DNA of 64,000 bases from an uncultured bacterium (GTDB lineage: Bacteria; Actinomycetota; Coriobacteriia; Coriobacteriales; Eggerthellaceae). The stretch covers positions 1-64,000 of the forward strand of contig CALADF010000044.1 of the NCBI GenBank assembly GCA_937890835.1. The letters run 5' to 3'. The notes below the pieces were generated by a model that saw only the letters and a list, made by a program, of their open reading frames with translations, had not been told where the DNA came from and searched no databases. Shown here one piece after another: positions 41,958 to 50,919 of the stretch; position 1 is the first letter of the stretch, and each line of letters starts with the position of its first letter. Made by a program: the position numbers and the translations under genes.

Positions 41958-42937
41958 TCCTCGAGGAGGTTTTCGAGGTAGGCTCGGTATTGCTTGACGA
42001 TCTTGCTCGGGCCGACGATGCGCACCTGTTTGTTCATACCTGCCACCCAGCCGAAGAACTGATCGCTCACGCACACCTTCACATGGGCTTTCGCCTCGCC
42101 GTTCTCGACCGGGGAGAAGGTGGTGCTCTTCCCGAAGCGATCGAAGATGATCTCGGCTTTGTCCTCGGCGACGGCGAGCGTGACCATGGCCTCGTTGCCG
42201 ATGAAGCGGCCGAAGGCGGTCGCGTTGCCGCATTCGTTGCGGTGCTTGCGGATGCGGTCGTTTTTGGTCGCGGGCTCTTCCTCGAGATTGCACAGGCGCG
42301 TCATGCGATCGAGGCGGTACTCGCGGATGTCCTCGATCTCCTCGTTCCAGGCGGTGAGGTAGTAGAAACCGTCGTCATAGGTTATCGATAGGGGCGTGAC
42401 GATGTGCTTGCCGTCCTCGTCGGAGACGAGCCGCTTCCCGTCGGGCCCGCGCTTGCTGTAGGAGAAGCCGATTTTGCAGGAGTTGCGCATTGCCTCATGG
42501 ATGAGGTCGACCGCACCGAGCACGCTCTCGGAGTTCGAACCGATGCGTCCGACGACGTGGATGAGGCGATCGAGCTTCGCGCGCTCGGCGTTGCTCGCAA
42601 GCGTCTTGATGTTGGTGATGAGGCTTTGCGCCTGTTTGTCGGTTACGGCTCGACATGATTGCACCGCGTCGACAAGCAGCATGAGCTCGTTTAACGTGAA
42701 CCCGTGCTTGTCGATGGCGTATTCGACGGGGTTGCGCTGGTAGGTCTTCACGTCGATGTCGAACGCGCGCAGTACCTTGATGTCTGCGTAGATGCTCTTG
42801 CGCTCGGCGCTGACGCCGTATTCCGCAAGACGCCCGATGAGCTGGGACATGCTCAGGCCGTGCTCGGCATCGGTTTCCTCTTGGAGGATTTTCAGCAGGT
42901 AGAGAATCTTCGCCTTCGCTTTGCCAGGTTGTGCCAT
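41954..42937 (-). CDS. WYL-domain transcriptional regulator
   Basis: 327 aa. An N-terminal winged helix-turn-helix (KILYLLKILQEETD, MSQLIGRLAEYGVSAERKSIYADIKVLRAF) is followed by a WYL domain (KIGFSYSKRGPDG, VTPLSITYDDGFYYLTAWNEE, REYRLDRMTRL) and the C-terminal extension. WYL domains sense ligands, often nucleotides or nucleic acids. Target genes are unknown; the nearest candidates are the divergent short DUF262 gene side and its own promoter. Starts ATG 42937. Confidence 0.88.
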   Translation of the reverse strand: MAQPGKAKAKILYLLKILQEETDAEHGLSMSQLIGRLAEYGVSAERKSIYADIKVLRAFDIDVKTYQRNPVEYAIDKHGFTLNELMLLVDAVQSCRAVTDKQAQSLITNIKTLASNAERAKLDRLIHVVGRIGSNSESVLGAVDLIHEAMRNSCKIGFSYSKRGPDGKRLVSDEDGKHIVTPLSITYDDGFYYLTAWNEEIEDIREYRLDRMTRLCNLEEEPATKNDRIRKHRNECGNATAFGRFIGNEAMVTLAVAEDKAEIIFDRFGKSTTFSPVENGEAKAHVKVCVSDQFFGWVAGMNKQVRIVGPSKIVKQYRAYLENLLED

Positions 42938-43150
42938 CGGCGCTCACCACCTCGTGACGTTTCTGTTCAGGTAAACATGCTGCATTGTAGCAGATGAGCG
43001 GAGGGGTGTCCCGTAATCGTCCCTTATCGGCTGAAGAGTGTGCGAATGGGGCGAGCTGCCGGGAAACTCTCTGCCCAGCTGTCCGGCTGCTCGCTTTTTC
43101 CGAGAATCCTGCTCGCGATCCGTCCCCGAGGGGTCGGCGTGCGAGCGCAT

Positions 43151-43187
43151 AAATCAAGGCGGCCGGGGTTCGCACCTTCCGACCGCC
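43151..43187 (-). terminator. terminator after the short DUF262 gene
   Basis: On the minus strand GGCGGTCGG and CCGGCCGCC pair (9 bp, one wobble) over a 12-nt loop, followed by TTGATTT. It ends the 44243-43221 transcript. Confidence 0.65.
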
Positions 43188-43220
43188 CGACTCGTTAAGG
43201 AGGGCGCCTTGCTCCCGCGC

Positions 43221-44243
43221 CTAGAAGCCGCCCGGGCTGTCGCGCGGCGGAACCAGCGTGGTGCGCTTGCCGCGTGCCCAATCCCAGCTGCGGAACTCCT
43301 TCGATCCTGACATGATGTCATGGGTTTTGTAGTTCTCGGACCACATCAGGCAGAAGTCGCGCAGCTCGATGAGCAGGTCCTCGATAGGCCCTTCGTATTC
43401 GTCCTCGACGTAGGTTTTGAACACGCTGTAGGTCTCGCCCTTGTCGTGGATCTTCACCTTGACGAAGCGGACGGTCAGCCATGCGCGGATGCCGGCGTTG
43501 AGCTTGGCGGACTCGGGATCGTCGCCGAACATCAGCTCGATGGGCCTCCAATACTCGTTGTACAAACGCTCCTGCTCGGCGCGGTTTTCGGAGATGAGCA
43601 GGTAATTGCGCACCAGGTCCCCCGTGGTCAGCGGCGTGCCGCGCGAGTTGAGCGCTTCGAAGATGAGCTGAGGACGGTCCTCGCCGACGAGGTTTGCCGA
43701 TATCAGCAGAAGATGCTGCATGCCCTCCCATAAAAGCGCGGGATCGTAGTCATCATTCAGCATCTTCTCGTAGAAGTGCTCGTAGTTCTCCACGATGCGC
43801 TCGGAAACGCGTTCGGGCCTCGGCGTGCCGTCGATGAGCGAGAACAGCGTGTCGCGATCGGTGCGCGAGAGGACGAGCTTGTGGTCGCTCTCGACGCGCA
43901 GGAAGTTCTGTTCGACGAAATCGGCGTCGACATAGCCGACGGTGGCGCCGGTTTCGCGCAGGCGGCGTGCGAACGCCGCGATGAGGAGCGTGAGGGTGGA
44001 GGTGCGTTGCTGCCCGTCGATGATGGCGAAGCGGGTGACGCCGTCTCCCTCGTCGGGCTCTTGCGAGTAGAGGAGCGTCCCGACGAAATGGACGTTTTTC
44101 GTGCGGCCGGAGCGGATGATGTCCATCCACAGCTCGTCGCACTGATTGGTGTTCCAGGAATAAACGCGTTGGAACACGGGGATGACGAACTGGGTCTTAC
44201 GCGAGCCCAGCAAGTCGAGGAACAGGCGCTGTTCGGTCAGCAT
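43221..44243 (-). CDS. short DUF262 protein lacking DUF1524
   Basis: 340 aa, ATG 44243 with AGGA upstream. The DUF262 start is complete (RKTQFVIPVFQRVYSWNTNQCDELW, FAIIDGQQRTSTLTLLIAAFA) and the middle helical part matches the gene at the left edge (PQLIFEALNSRGTPLTTGDLVRNYLL). It then stops shortly after VPPRDSPGGF instead of continuing into a DUF1524 nuclease. It may be a truncated GmrSD-like gene or an NTPase half that needs another nuclease. Followed by its own terminator. Confidence 0.8.
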   Translation of the reverse strand: MLTEQRLFLDLLGSRKTQFVIPVFQRVYSWNTNQCDELWMDIIRSGRTKNVHFVGTLLYSQEPDEGDGVTRFAIIDGQQRTSTLTLLIAAFARRLRETGATVGYVDADFVEQNFLRVESDHKLVLSRTDRDTLFSLIDGTPRPERVSERIVENYEHFYEKMLNDDYDPALLWEGMQHLLLISANLVGEDRPQLIFEALNSRGTPLTTGDLVRNYLLISENRAEQERLYNEYWRPIELMFGDDPESAKLNAGIRAWLTVRFVKVKIHDKGETYSVFKTYVEDEYEGPIEDLLIELRDFCLMWSENYKTHDIMSGSKEFRSWDWARGKRTTLVPPRDSPGGF

Positions 44244-44537
44244 GGGGGGTCCTTTTCCTTCTTGCGGCAGATACGATGCGATTCGCGGCGCCGAATGCGC
44301 TGCCGCGTTGAATCGCGGGGCGAACGATACGCCACATGGGGGGTCTCGTCAAATGCCGGAGGAGGTCGAAGGGGGGGCGGCGCGGACGGCGAACATTGGG
44401 GGGATGGCGGCGCGGGGGAGGGGCAGGGCGGCGGACGCTGCGGGATGACGGCGCGCCGGGTGCGCATTGCGAGGGGGCGGCGCGTCGGGTGCGCGCCGCC
44501 CGTTGACAGAAGGTTTCCGCCTGTTTCTCAGGTGTTG
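44244..44537. other. very G-rich intergenic region with perfect hairpin
   Basis: No gene seen. The plus strand is packed with G-runs between about 44330 and 44470, and GGGCGGCGCG/CGCGCCGCCC (arms 44475-44484 and 44492-44501) is a perfect 10-bp stem just downstream of the permease gene on the minus strand. There is no T-run; it might still help to end or stabilise that mRNA. Confidence 0.45.
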
Positions 44538-45803
44538 CTACGCCACCTGATGCCGCCTGAAGGAGACGGCGGCCAGCGGGACGCAGACGACGACCGGGGA
44601 AAGGTAGAGCATTGCGATGGCGCCGATCACGTCGGTCGCGAAGCCGCCTACGGGATAGGACATATAGGACCAGAACAGGGCGGGTGCGGAAAGCGATGTG
44701 GGGAAAAGGTACAGGATATGCTGCAGAATGCCGATGCCTCCCGTGGGGATCATGCCCGTCACCAGCACGAGCGCCGCGTCGATGACGAAGACGGCCAGCA
44801 TCGAGCGCAGGCGCGAGGAGAGCAGCAGCGTCAGCCCTGCAAATCCCATGGTCATGAGAAACGCCAGCCCGACGGATATCAGCGCCGCTTGGGAGACGGT
44901 GATATCGTAGGGTGATCCCATCGCGAGCACCTGAATCGGCAGGTCCGCCCCGCCGGCGCCGTAGGCGGCAAGCGACACGCCGCAGATGATGAGAGCGCAC
45001 AGGGCGAAGTAGCCGGCCGCGAACAGAAGCGATGCCAGGATCTTCGCCGTGAGCAGGCGCGTCCTTCCGTAGCGGGAGGAGAGGAGCACGCTGTCGGTGC
45101 GGTCCGCGTACTCGCCTGCGAACACGGGGGCGAGCGCCACGCAGACGGCGAGGATGGCGAACGAGACGAAAGCGATGCAATCGATGATGTTGCTCCATCC
45201 GCCGGCGTACCCGTATGAAAGAGGATGCGTCACCTCGGCCTGCTTGGCCGTCCAAAACGCTCTTTCGGAGTCGCTGTAGGTCCATGCGCCCTGCATGTTC
45301 GCATCGAGCGTCCGCTGTGCGAGGCTTGCGAGCGCCTCTTCGAGCGTGGTGTCGGGATGGGCTCCGATGAAGGCGGAAACCTGCGTGGGCTCCATTCCCG
45401 GATACGGCGCCCAGGGTCGGATGAGCCACGAGAAGTAGTCGTCGTAGATGAACTGCACGGTTTGCTCGTCGTAGAGCCGGGTGATCGTGTCATAGGCCGC
45501 CGAGCCGCTCATCTGGGCGAGCTCTTCGGGGTCGATCTTCTCGAACGTGACGTTGTAGTAGCTTTCAAGCTCTTGCGAGATGCGCTCGTCGGTGAGCGTT
45601 CCCTCGTGAGCCGCCGCCGAATCCTGACGGTAGTGGATGGCGTCGAAGCCGCTTAAAACCTCGCCGGTGTTGTTCGTCGTCTTCGTCTGGACGACGTTGA
45701 GCGCCATGATGCCGCAAAGCGCGACGAGGACCGCAAGGCACGTATAGCGCGCCGATTTCCTCATGACGATCTTCTTCAGCTCGTATTTGAGTAGTTCGAG
45801 CAT
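44538..45803 (-). CDS. ABC-2 type transporter permease
   Basis: 421 aa with one N-terminal membrane segment (YTCLAVLVALCGIMALNVV), a large extracytoplasmic loop of about 150 residues (TKTTNNTGEVLSG to about 200), then five hydrophobic segments, as in NatB/ABC-2 permeases. The ribosome site AAGGAGG lies within the last codons of the ATPase gene 3 bp upstream, so the two are coupled. Cargo unknown; the ECF sigma context suggests an envelope-stress or peptide-efflux role. Confidence 0.85.
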   Translation of the reverse strand: MLELLKYELKKIVMRKSARYTCLAVLVALCGIMALNVVQTKTTNNTGEVLSGFDAIHYRQDSAAAHEGTLTDERISQELESYYNVTFEKIDPEELAQMSGSAAYDTITRLYDEQTVQFIYDDYFSWLIRPWAPYPGMEPTQVSAFIGAHPDTTLEEALASLAQRTLDANMQGAWTYSDSERAFWTAKQAEVTHPLSYGYAGGWSNIIDCIAFVSFAILAVCVALAPVFAGEYADRTDSVLLSSRYGRTRLLTAKILASLLFAAGYFALCALIICGVSLAAYGAGGADLPIQVLAMGSPYDITVSQAALISVGLAFLMTMGFAGLTLLLSSRLRSMLAVFVIDAALVLVTGMIPTGGIGILQHILYLFPTSLSAPALFWSYMSYPVGGFATDVIGAIAMLYLSPVVVCVPLAAVSFRRHQVA

Positions 45804-45806
45804 GGC

Positions 45807-46718
45807 TTACCTCCTTGCTTTCCGGGTGGGCTCGACAGCGGGGCCGGCTGCGACTTGGTCGTTGAACAGGTGCAAGTAGAGGTCCTCGAGCGTCGGCGGC
45901 ACCTGCTGCGCGTCGGATCGGGGGCGCTCCTCCGCTATGACGCGCACCACGGCGCGCCCCGTGTCGGCGTAGTGGACGTTGCTCACGCAAAGGCGCGCCG
46001 CCATGGCGTCGGCCTCGCGTGTGTCGACGTGGCACTCCCATACCTTCCCGTCGATGCTCGAGACCACGGCGTCGGGCGCGCCGCGCAGCAGTAAGGCACC
46101 TGCCTTCATGATGAGGATGTCGTCGGCGATGTATTCGACGTCGGAGACGATGTGCGTCGACAGGATGACGATCTTGTCTTGCGAGAAGCTCGATATGAGG
46201 TTGCGGAACCTCACGCGTTCTTTCGGGTCGAGGCCTGCGGTCGGCTCGTCGAGAACGAGAACCGCCGGATCGTTGATGACCGCTTGGGCTATTCCCAGGC
46301 GCTGCTTCATGCCGCCCGAGAACGTGCGGATTTTACGTCGCGTCGCATCGGCGAGCCCCACTTCTTCAAGCAGCGCCGAGCAACGTGCGCGCGCATCCCG
46401 CTTGCCGAGTCCTTTGAGCGAGGCCATGTAGAGCATGAAGTCCATGGCGGTGAAGTCGGGGTAATAACCGAAGTCCTGGGGCAGGTATCCTAGGATGTCG
46501 CGGTAGCGCTCTCCCAACGAGCGCGTGCTCTGCCCGTTGAGGAGAATGTCGCCCCCGTCGGGGCGCAGCACGTCGCATATCATGCGCATGAGCGTGGTCT
46601 TTCCCGCGCCGTTCGCGCCGAGCAATCCGTAGACGCCGGGGGTGAACTCCGCCGACACGTCGTTCACGGCGACTCTCTCGTCGAAGCGTTTCGCGAGGTG
46701 ATCAAGTTGCAAAATCAT
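45807..46718 (-). CDS. ABC transporter ATP-binding protein
   Basis: 303 aa from ATG 46718 with GGAGGGCAACC upstream. Walker A GANGAGKTT (34-42), Q-loop LGYLPQDFGYYPDFT, signature FSGGMKQR, Walker B VLVLDEPTAGLD and H-loop STHIV are intact. The PQDFGYYPDFTAMDFMLYMA segment is typical of ABC-2 ATPases next to sigma-factor genes. It powers the permease encoded next. The C-terminal 90 residues are an accessory domain. Confidence 0.92.
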   Translation of the reverse strand: MILQLDHLAKRFDERVAVNDVSAEFTPGVYGLLGANGAGKTTLMRMICDVLRPDGGDILLNGQSTRSLGERYRDILGYLPQDFGYYPDFTAMDFMLYMASLKGLGKRDARARCSALLEEVGLADATRRKIRTFSGGMKQRLGIAQAVINDPAVLVLDEPTAGLDPKERVRFRNLISSFSQDKIVILSTHIVSDVEYIADDILIMKAGALLLRGAPDAVVSSIDGKVWECHVDTREADAMAARLCVSNVHYADTGRAVVRVIAEERPRSDAQQVPPTLEDLYLHLFNDQVAAGPAVEPTRKARR

Positions 46719-46753
46719 GGTTGCCCTCCATTCTTCGGGCGTTTCGGCTGTGG

Positions 46754-47596
46754 TTAGTTGAACGGGGAGGAAGCCGGGGCGAGCACGTTCGGGGATGTCG
46801 CCGCCTCGCGAAGCCAAGCGCGCAGCTGCCCTGCGCACCAGAGCGCCGCCGCGAGCGCGGCGAGCGCCCAAAGCCAAGCCGCCGTCTGCTCGAACACGCC
46901 CGGCAGGCGGACGGCGAGCTCGTACGATCCGAACGTGACGATTGCCGCCCAGGCGGCCGCGGTGAGGGCGGCGGTGGTCCCCGTTGTTTTTCGAGCCGCG
47001 AGCAGGCAGCCGCCGACGGTGATCAGGTACGGTGCGATGGCGTGCAGCATGCTGCCGACCGCGCCGCTTGGGAGCGCGCCTGCTGCCGTCAGCGTGACGC
47101 AGGCAAGGGTGAGCGCGTTGGAGAAGGCGAGCACGACGCATCGCGCTGTCGCAACCTCCGACGCGGAGTGACGGCATGACCGCTCGAGCTCGATCATGCC
47201 GCAGGCTCGGCTTGAAACCACGTCGGGAATGCCGCAGGCGGCGATGGCGGCGCCGGCGAGGCAGATGAGCGATCCCGTGGCCAGCGTGGGCTCACTGAGC
47301 GCGTACGCGAGCGCGACGAGGCCCGCGATGGCAAGTTGCAGCGCCCAGGGGCGCGGTCCCATGAAGCGCGCTTGGGACGCGACGAGGGAGAGCGCGGCGA
47401 ACGGACGCACGGACGTTTTCGCGCTGCCCTCGCGAACGTCGCCTGCGACTCGCTCGGCGCGGCAAGCCTGTGCGACCGCGTGGGCAACCCGGGCTTTGCC
47501 CTCATCGTCAACGGCTGGTCTCGTCGCGCGGAAATACGATTCGAGCATGCGCTCGACGTTCTCTTCGTTTACCCGTCTGCTTGCTTTCGGCGTCAT
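46754..47596 (-). CDS. polytopic membrane protein, possible anti-sigma partner
   Basis: 280 aa with a cytoplasmic N-terminus of about 85 residues (VNEENVERMLESYFRATRP) and about six hydrophobic segments. The ATG overlaps the sigma-factor stop in ATGA. A membrane protein encoded directly after an ECF sigma gene is often its anti-sigma factor; no zinc-binding HxxxCxxC motif is present, so that role is inference. An ABC-2-like third component is the other possibility. Confidence 0.7.
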   Translation of the reverse strand: MTPKASRRVNEENVERMLESYFRATRPAVDDEGKARVAHAVAQACRAERVAGDVREGSAKTSVRPFAALSLVASQARFMGPRPWALQLAIAGLVALAYALSEPTLATGSLICLAGAAIAACGIPDVVSSRACGMIELERSCRHSASEVATARCVVLAFSNALTLACVTLTAAGALPSGAVGSMLHAIAPYLITVGGCLLAARKTTGTTAALTAAAWAAIVTFGSYELAVRLPGVFEQTAAWLWALAALAAALWCAGQLRAWLREAATSPNVLAPASSPFN

Positions 47597-48102
47597 CGGT
47601 GCTGCCTTTCGTCGTTGACGGAGGTTATTTCGCGCCGCAATTGGGCGAGCGCCTTTTTGATGAGCCTGTTGACCGCAAACCGGGATACGCCCATGATCGT
47701 GGCGATATCTCCGATGCCAAGCCCCTGGTCGTATCTCAGCTCGATCGCCTCGCGCTCGCGATCGTCAAGCGCTTCGAGCACCGATTGCATCTCCGAGGGG
47801 TAGTCGTCGCTCGTCTCGGGCTCGGCCGCCTCGCTGATCGGAACGAACGTCATCACGCCTTTGCGGCGCGCCGCGTCGATGCAGAGGTTGCGCGCGATGG
47901 TGATCAGGTAGGCCGTCGGCTTTTTCGGCGCGCCCTCGCGCGGCTGATTCGCGACGAAGCGCAGAAACGCCTCCTGGGTGATCTCCTCGGCTTCCTCGCG
48001 GCTTTTCGCGTGGCGTCTGCAGTATGCGAGCACGTCTGCGTAGCATTCCTCGATGACGCGCAACGCTTCGGTTTCGTCGAGCGCGGTTTTTTCGGTCTCC
48101 AA
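47593..48102 (-). CDS. ECF-type RNA polymerase sigma factor
   Basis: 169 aa from TTG 48102 with AGGAGGTGAG upstream. Region 2: VIEECYADVLAYCRRHAKSREEAEEITQEAFLRFV, AYLITIARNLCIDAARRK. Region 4: LEALDDREREAIELRYDQGLGIGDIATIMGVSRFAVNRLIKKALAQLR. It directs RNA polymerase to a small set of promoters, probably its own operon first. First gene of the four-gene sigma/membrane protein/ABC operon. Confidence 0.9.
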   Translation of the reverse strand: METEKTALDETEALRVIEECYADVLAYCRRHAKSREEAEEITQEAFLRFVANQPREGAPKKPTAYLITIARNLCIDAARRKGVMTFVPISEAAEPETSDDYPSEMQSVLEALDDREREAIELRYDQGLGIGDIATIMGVSRFAVNRLIKKALAQLRREITSVNDERQHR

Positions 48103-48447
48103 GCTTTTCTCACCTCCTGCCTACAACGACGAACGGCTCATGCGAAATGTGCGCGCGATTTTGATAAAAATCGAAAACTCTTGAATTGTCGCGCAGATGG
48201 GCGGCGGACGGCGCGAGGCACGGGGCCGTCCGACGTGCGTTTTGGGCGCATCGCATTGTCTCGGTGCGTTTGCGCCGAGCGGTTCGTTGCGCGCGCCGTC
48301 GGTGCCGCGGCCTTGGAGGCGATGCGTCATCCCGATGTGATGAAAAGTTGATAATCTCCCGGTATCGTGGGTTCGGGCTTCGCCGCCCGTGCGGTTGTTT
48401 GCGGGCGGCGACATGATTCGAATCGCTTTTGAGGTGCGGGGGTTTAC
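48103..48447. other. divergent intergenic region with inverted repeats
   Basis: No gene seen. Near the sigma gene CGATTTT-GATA-AAAATCG (48154-48171) is a perfect 7-bp inverted repeat in an AT-rich patch, a candidate operator or promoter element. Near the response regulator, CGCCGCCCGT (48381-48390) pairs with GCGGGCGGCG (48401-48410) in the leader. No convincing -35/-10 pair was found. Confidence 0.4.
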
Positions 48448-49140
48448 GTGGGCTCAGGCTCGGGGAAAGAGAAGCGTACGGTGCTCGTCGTCGACGACGA
48501 GCCCGATATCGTCGACATGCTGAAAGCCTATCTTGAGATGTCAGGTTATCTGGTCATGACGGCGTCGACGGGGAAACGAGCTCTTGAGCAGGCGAAACGA
48601 AAGCCCGACGCGATTATCCTCGATAGGGGGTTGCCTGATATCGAGGGATTGTCGGTGTGCGAGCAGCTGCGGGAGACCACGGGCTGCCCCATCATCTTCC
48701 TCACGGCGAAGGTGGAGACGGCAGACGAGATCGACGGTTTCGCGGTCGGCGCCGACGATTACGTGACCAAGCCGTTTTCGCTCGAGGTGCTCGGGGCGCG
48801 TTTGCGCGCCCAGCTCGCGCGGGAGGAGCGCGCACGATCTCCTATTTTGGTGCGCGTCGATGACGTGCTCTCCATCGATTTCGCCGCGAAGTTGATTCTC
48901 GTCAACGGCGAGAGGGTCTCGTTGGCTCGCAAGGATTACGAGATCTGCGCGCTTTTGGCGAAGCATCCCGGGCAGGTGTTCGACAAGGACATGATCTACG
49001 AGAGCGTATGGGGCGAACCGGGCGACTCCTCGGTGGTGACCGAGCATGTGCGCCGCCTGCGTCGCGCCCTTTCGGAGGCGGGCGCTGAGGGGGAGTACGT
49101 TTCGACCGTGTGGGGCGTGGGGTATACGTGGCGCGCGTGA
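48448..49140 (+). CDS. OmpR-family response regulator
   Basis: 230 aa from a GTG start. Receiver domain: acidic pair D16/D17 in VVDDEPD, phospho-acceptor D59 in IILDRGLPD, and K108 in YVTKPF. Winged-helix output: SLARKDYEICALLAKHPGQVF, then VVTEHVRRLRRAL and VSTVWGVGYTW. Partner kinase gene overlaps its stop. Confidence 0.92.
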   Translation: MGSGSGKEKRTVLVVDDEPDIVDMLKAYLEMSGYLVMTASTGKRALEQAKRKPDAIILDRGLPDIEGLSVCEQLRETTGCPIIFLTAKVETADEIDGFAVGADDYVTKPFSLEVLGARLRAQLAREERARSPILVRVDDVLSIDFAAKLILVNGERVSLARKDYEICALLAKHPGQVFDKDMIYESVWGEPGDSSVVTEHVRRLRRALSEAGAEGEYVSTVWGVGYTWRA

Positions 49141-50810
49141 GTCTCCTCGAAAGCCTGAGGCATCCCGTTAAGACGTTCCGTGCGCGTATACGCACCTGCT
49201 CGGTGCGTCGTGCGTTCATCGTGTACGCCATCATCGGCGTGGCGAGCTCGCTTGCCGTCTCCTTTCTCCTGGCTTACGTGTTCTCCCTCGTCGCCAGCAA
49301 CGTGTATTACAACGGTAGGCAGATAGATTCGGGGCTCTACGTTTACGACGAGGCGAAAGATGCGCTCGTTCCCGCCGATTCCGTCGACTGGCTGGTTGCC
49401 GCGCCGGATTCTCGAGACGAAGACGCGGGGTTGCCGGCAGGCGACCCCGATGGATCTGCCGCACCCGAAGGCGCCGATGCGGAGGAGCCGCCTGCGGGCA
49501 TTCCCGACGAGATGTCCGTGTTCGTGTCCAGCTACGCGCAGGGGTCGCGCTTTGCGACGGAGATCCCTCTCGACGGGTCGGTTTCGGGTTCGAAGGATTT
49601 GGTCGTTGAAGACGTCGTCGCCGCGTCGGCGGTCAGCGGTCCTGGTGCTCGTCGGGCGTTGACGCTGACGCTGTCCGAGATCCCCGCATACGATGCCGCC
49701 CGCAACGCGGAACGCGGCGACGTCGATGCGATAGAAGACGCCCTTCCCGCAGCTGCCGACGGGACGAAGCCCGTGGTGTCGTTGGTGGGGTATTACGTGA
49801 AGGGCGAGTCGCCCGTTCTCTATACGACGATCAACCTCATCGGGCTTTTGCTCATCCCCGTCTGCTGCGTTATCTGCTTCTTGCTGGCCAGCAGGGCGTT
49901 TTACCGCAACGTGCTCCACGATCCTTTGCGTGTTTTAGACGATGCGGCGGGCAGGATAGCATCCGGCGATCTTGACTTCACCGTTCCCGTTCCTTCGGCG
50001 GGCACGAAAAACGAGCTCGACAGCCTCTGCTCTTCGTTTGAGGTGATGCGCGGCGAGCTCGAACGGGTCAATCGTTCGATGTGGCGTGCTGCGGAGAACC
50101 GCCGTCGCGTCAACGCCGCGTTCGCCCATGACCTGCGCACGCCGCTCACCGTGCTGAAGGGCCGCGCCGAGCTGCTTTCCGCTGCGGCTGCGTTGGGGAC
50201 TCTCGACGCGGGTTCGGTGGCGGAAGCCGCGGGCGCCATGGAGCGCCAGGTCGCGCGGCTCGAGCGCTATGCGGAGTCCATGCGCGACTTGTCTGCGCTC
50301 GACGACTACCGCGTCGATGCGCGGGCCGTCGATCTTGGCGAATGGTTCGAGCGGCTTGCCGCCGATACGCGCGATTACGTCGAGGGGGCGGGCCTTGTCT
50401 TCGCCTCGTCGTTTGAGGGAGATCGTCCCGAGGCGGTTTCAATCGACGAAGGCGCGCTTGCGCGCATAGTCGAAAACGCTGCGTCGAACGCGGTGCGCTA
50501 TGCGTCGACGCAGGTTCTTCTGCGGTGCTCGTGGGAAGACGACGTGCTGATCACCGCCGTCGAGGATGACGGGGCGGGTTTCGACGCCGAGGCGATGGAG
50601 CGGGGCTGCGAGGCGTTTTGGCGCGGCGGCGGGTCCGGAGCGGATCCCCGATCCGACGCTTCCGATTCGTGTCATTTCGGACTGGGATTGAACATCGCCG
50701 CTTCCTTATGCGAAAAGCACGGCGGTGAGCTTCGTTTGGGCGCTGCATCGATCGGCGGTGCGCTGGTCGAGGCGCATGTGAGCGCGCCTGCGGTTTCGGG
50801 CGAAGCGTAG
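49137..50810 (+). CDS. sensor histidine kinase
   Basis: About 557 aa from GTG 49137, which overlaps the regulator stop as GTGA (a GTG nine codons earlier is open too). One N-terminal membrane helix (residues 25-50), an acidic extracytoplasmic domain of about 180 residues with a proline/glutamate-rich stretch, a second helix, a HAMP, then AFAHDLRTPLTVLKG with phospho-acceptor H331. N box VENAASNAVRYA and G boxes DDGAGFD and FGLGLNIA follow. The extracytoplasmic domain gives no clue to the signal. Confidence 0.9.
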   Translation: MSLLESLRHPVKTFRARIRTCSVRRAFIVYAIIGVASSLAVSFLLAYVFSLVASNVYYNGRQIDSGLYVYDEAKDALVPADSVDWLVAAPDSRDEDAGLPAGDPDGSAAPEGADAEEPPAGIPDEMSVFVSSYAQGSRFATEIPLDGSVSGSKDLVVEDVVAASAVSGPGARRALTLTLSEIPAYDAARNAERGDVDAIEDALPAAADGTKPVVSLVGYYVKGESPVLYTTINLIGLLLIPVCCVICFLLASRAFYRNVLHDPLRVLDDAAGRIASGDLDFTVPVPSAGTKNELDSLCSSFEVMRGELERVNRSMWRAAENRRRVNAAFAHDLRTPLTVLKGRAELLSAAAALGTLDAGSVAEAAGAMERQVARLERYAESMRDLSALDDYRVDARAVDLGEWFERLAADTRDYVEGAGLVFASSFEGDRPEAVSIDEGALARIVENAASNAVRYASTQVLLRCSWEDDVLITAVEDDGAGFDAEAMERGCEAFWRGGGSGADPRSDASDSCHFGLGLNIAASLCEKHGGELRLGAASIGGALVEAHVSAPAVSGEA

Positions 50811-50919
50811 GCAATGTTTGGGAAGTTGAGGGTTTGTTGAGAGTTGCTCCGTAGAGTTGATCTTGAGCAAGGGCGGTCCGTGCGATCGTCCTCTCAGGTG
50901 ATTCGACGGGGAGGTTCTC

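Noticed and set aside
43158..43187. tRNA-like T-arm sequence GGTGCGAACC on the minus strand
   Set aside because: No acceptor, D or anticodon arms could be drawn; it is the loop of a terminator hairpin.
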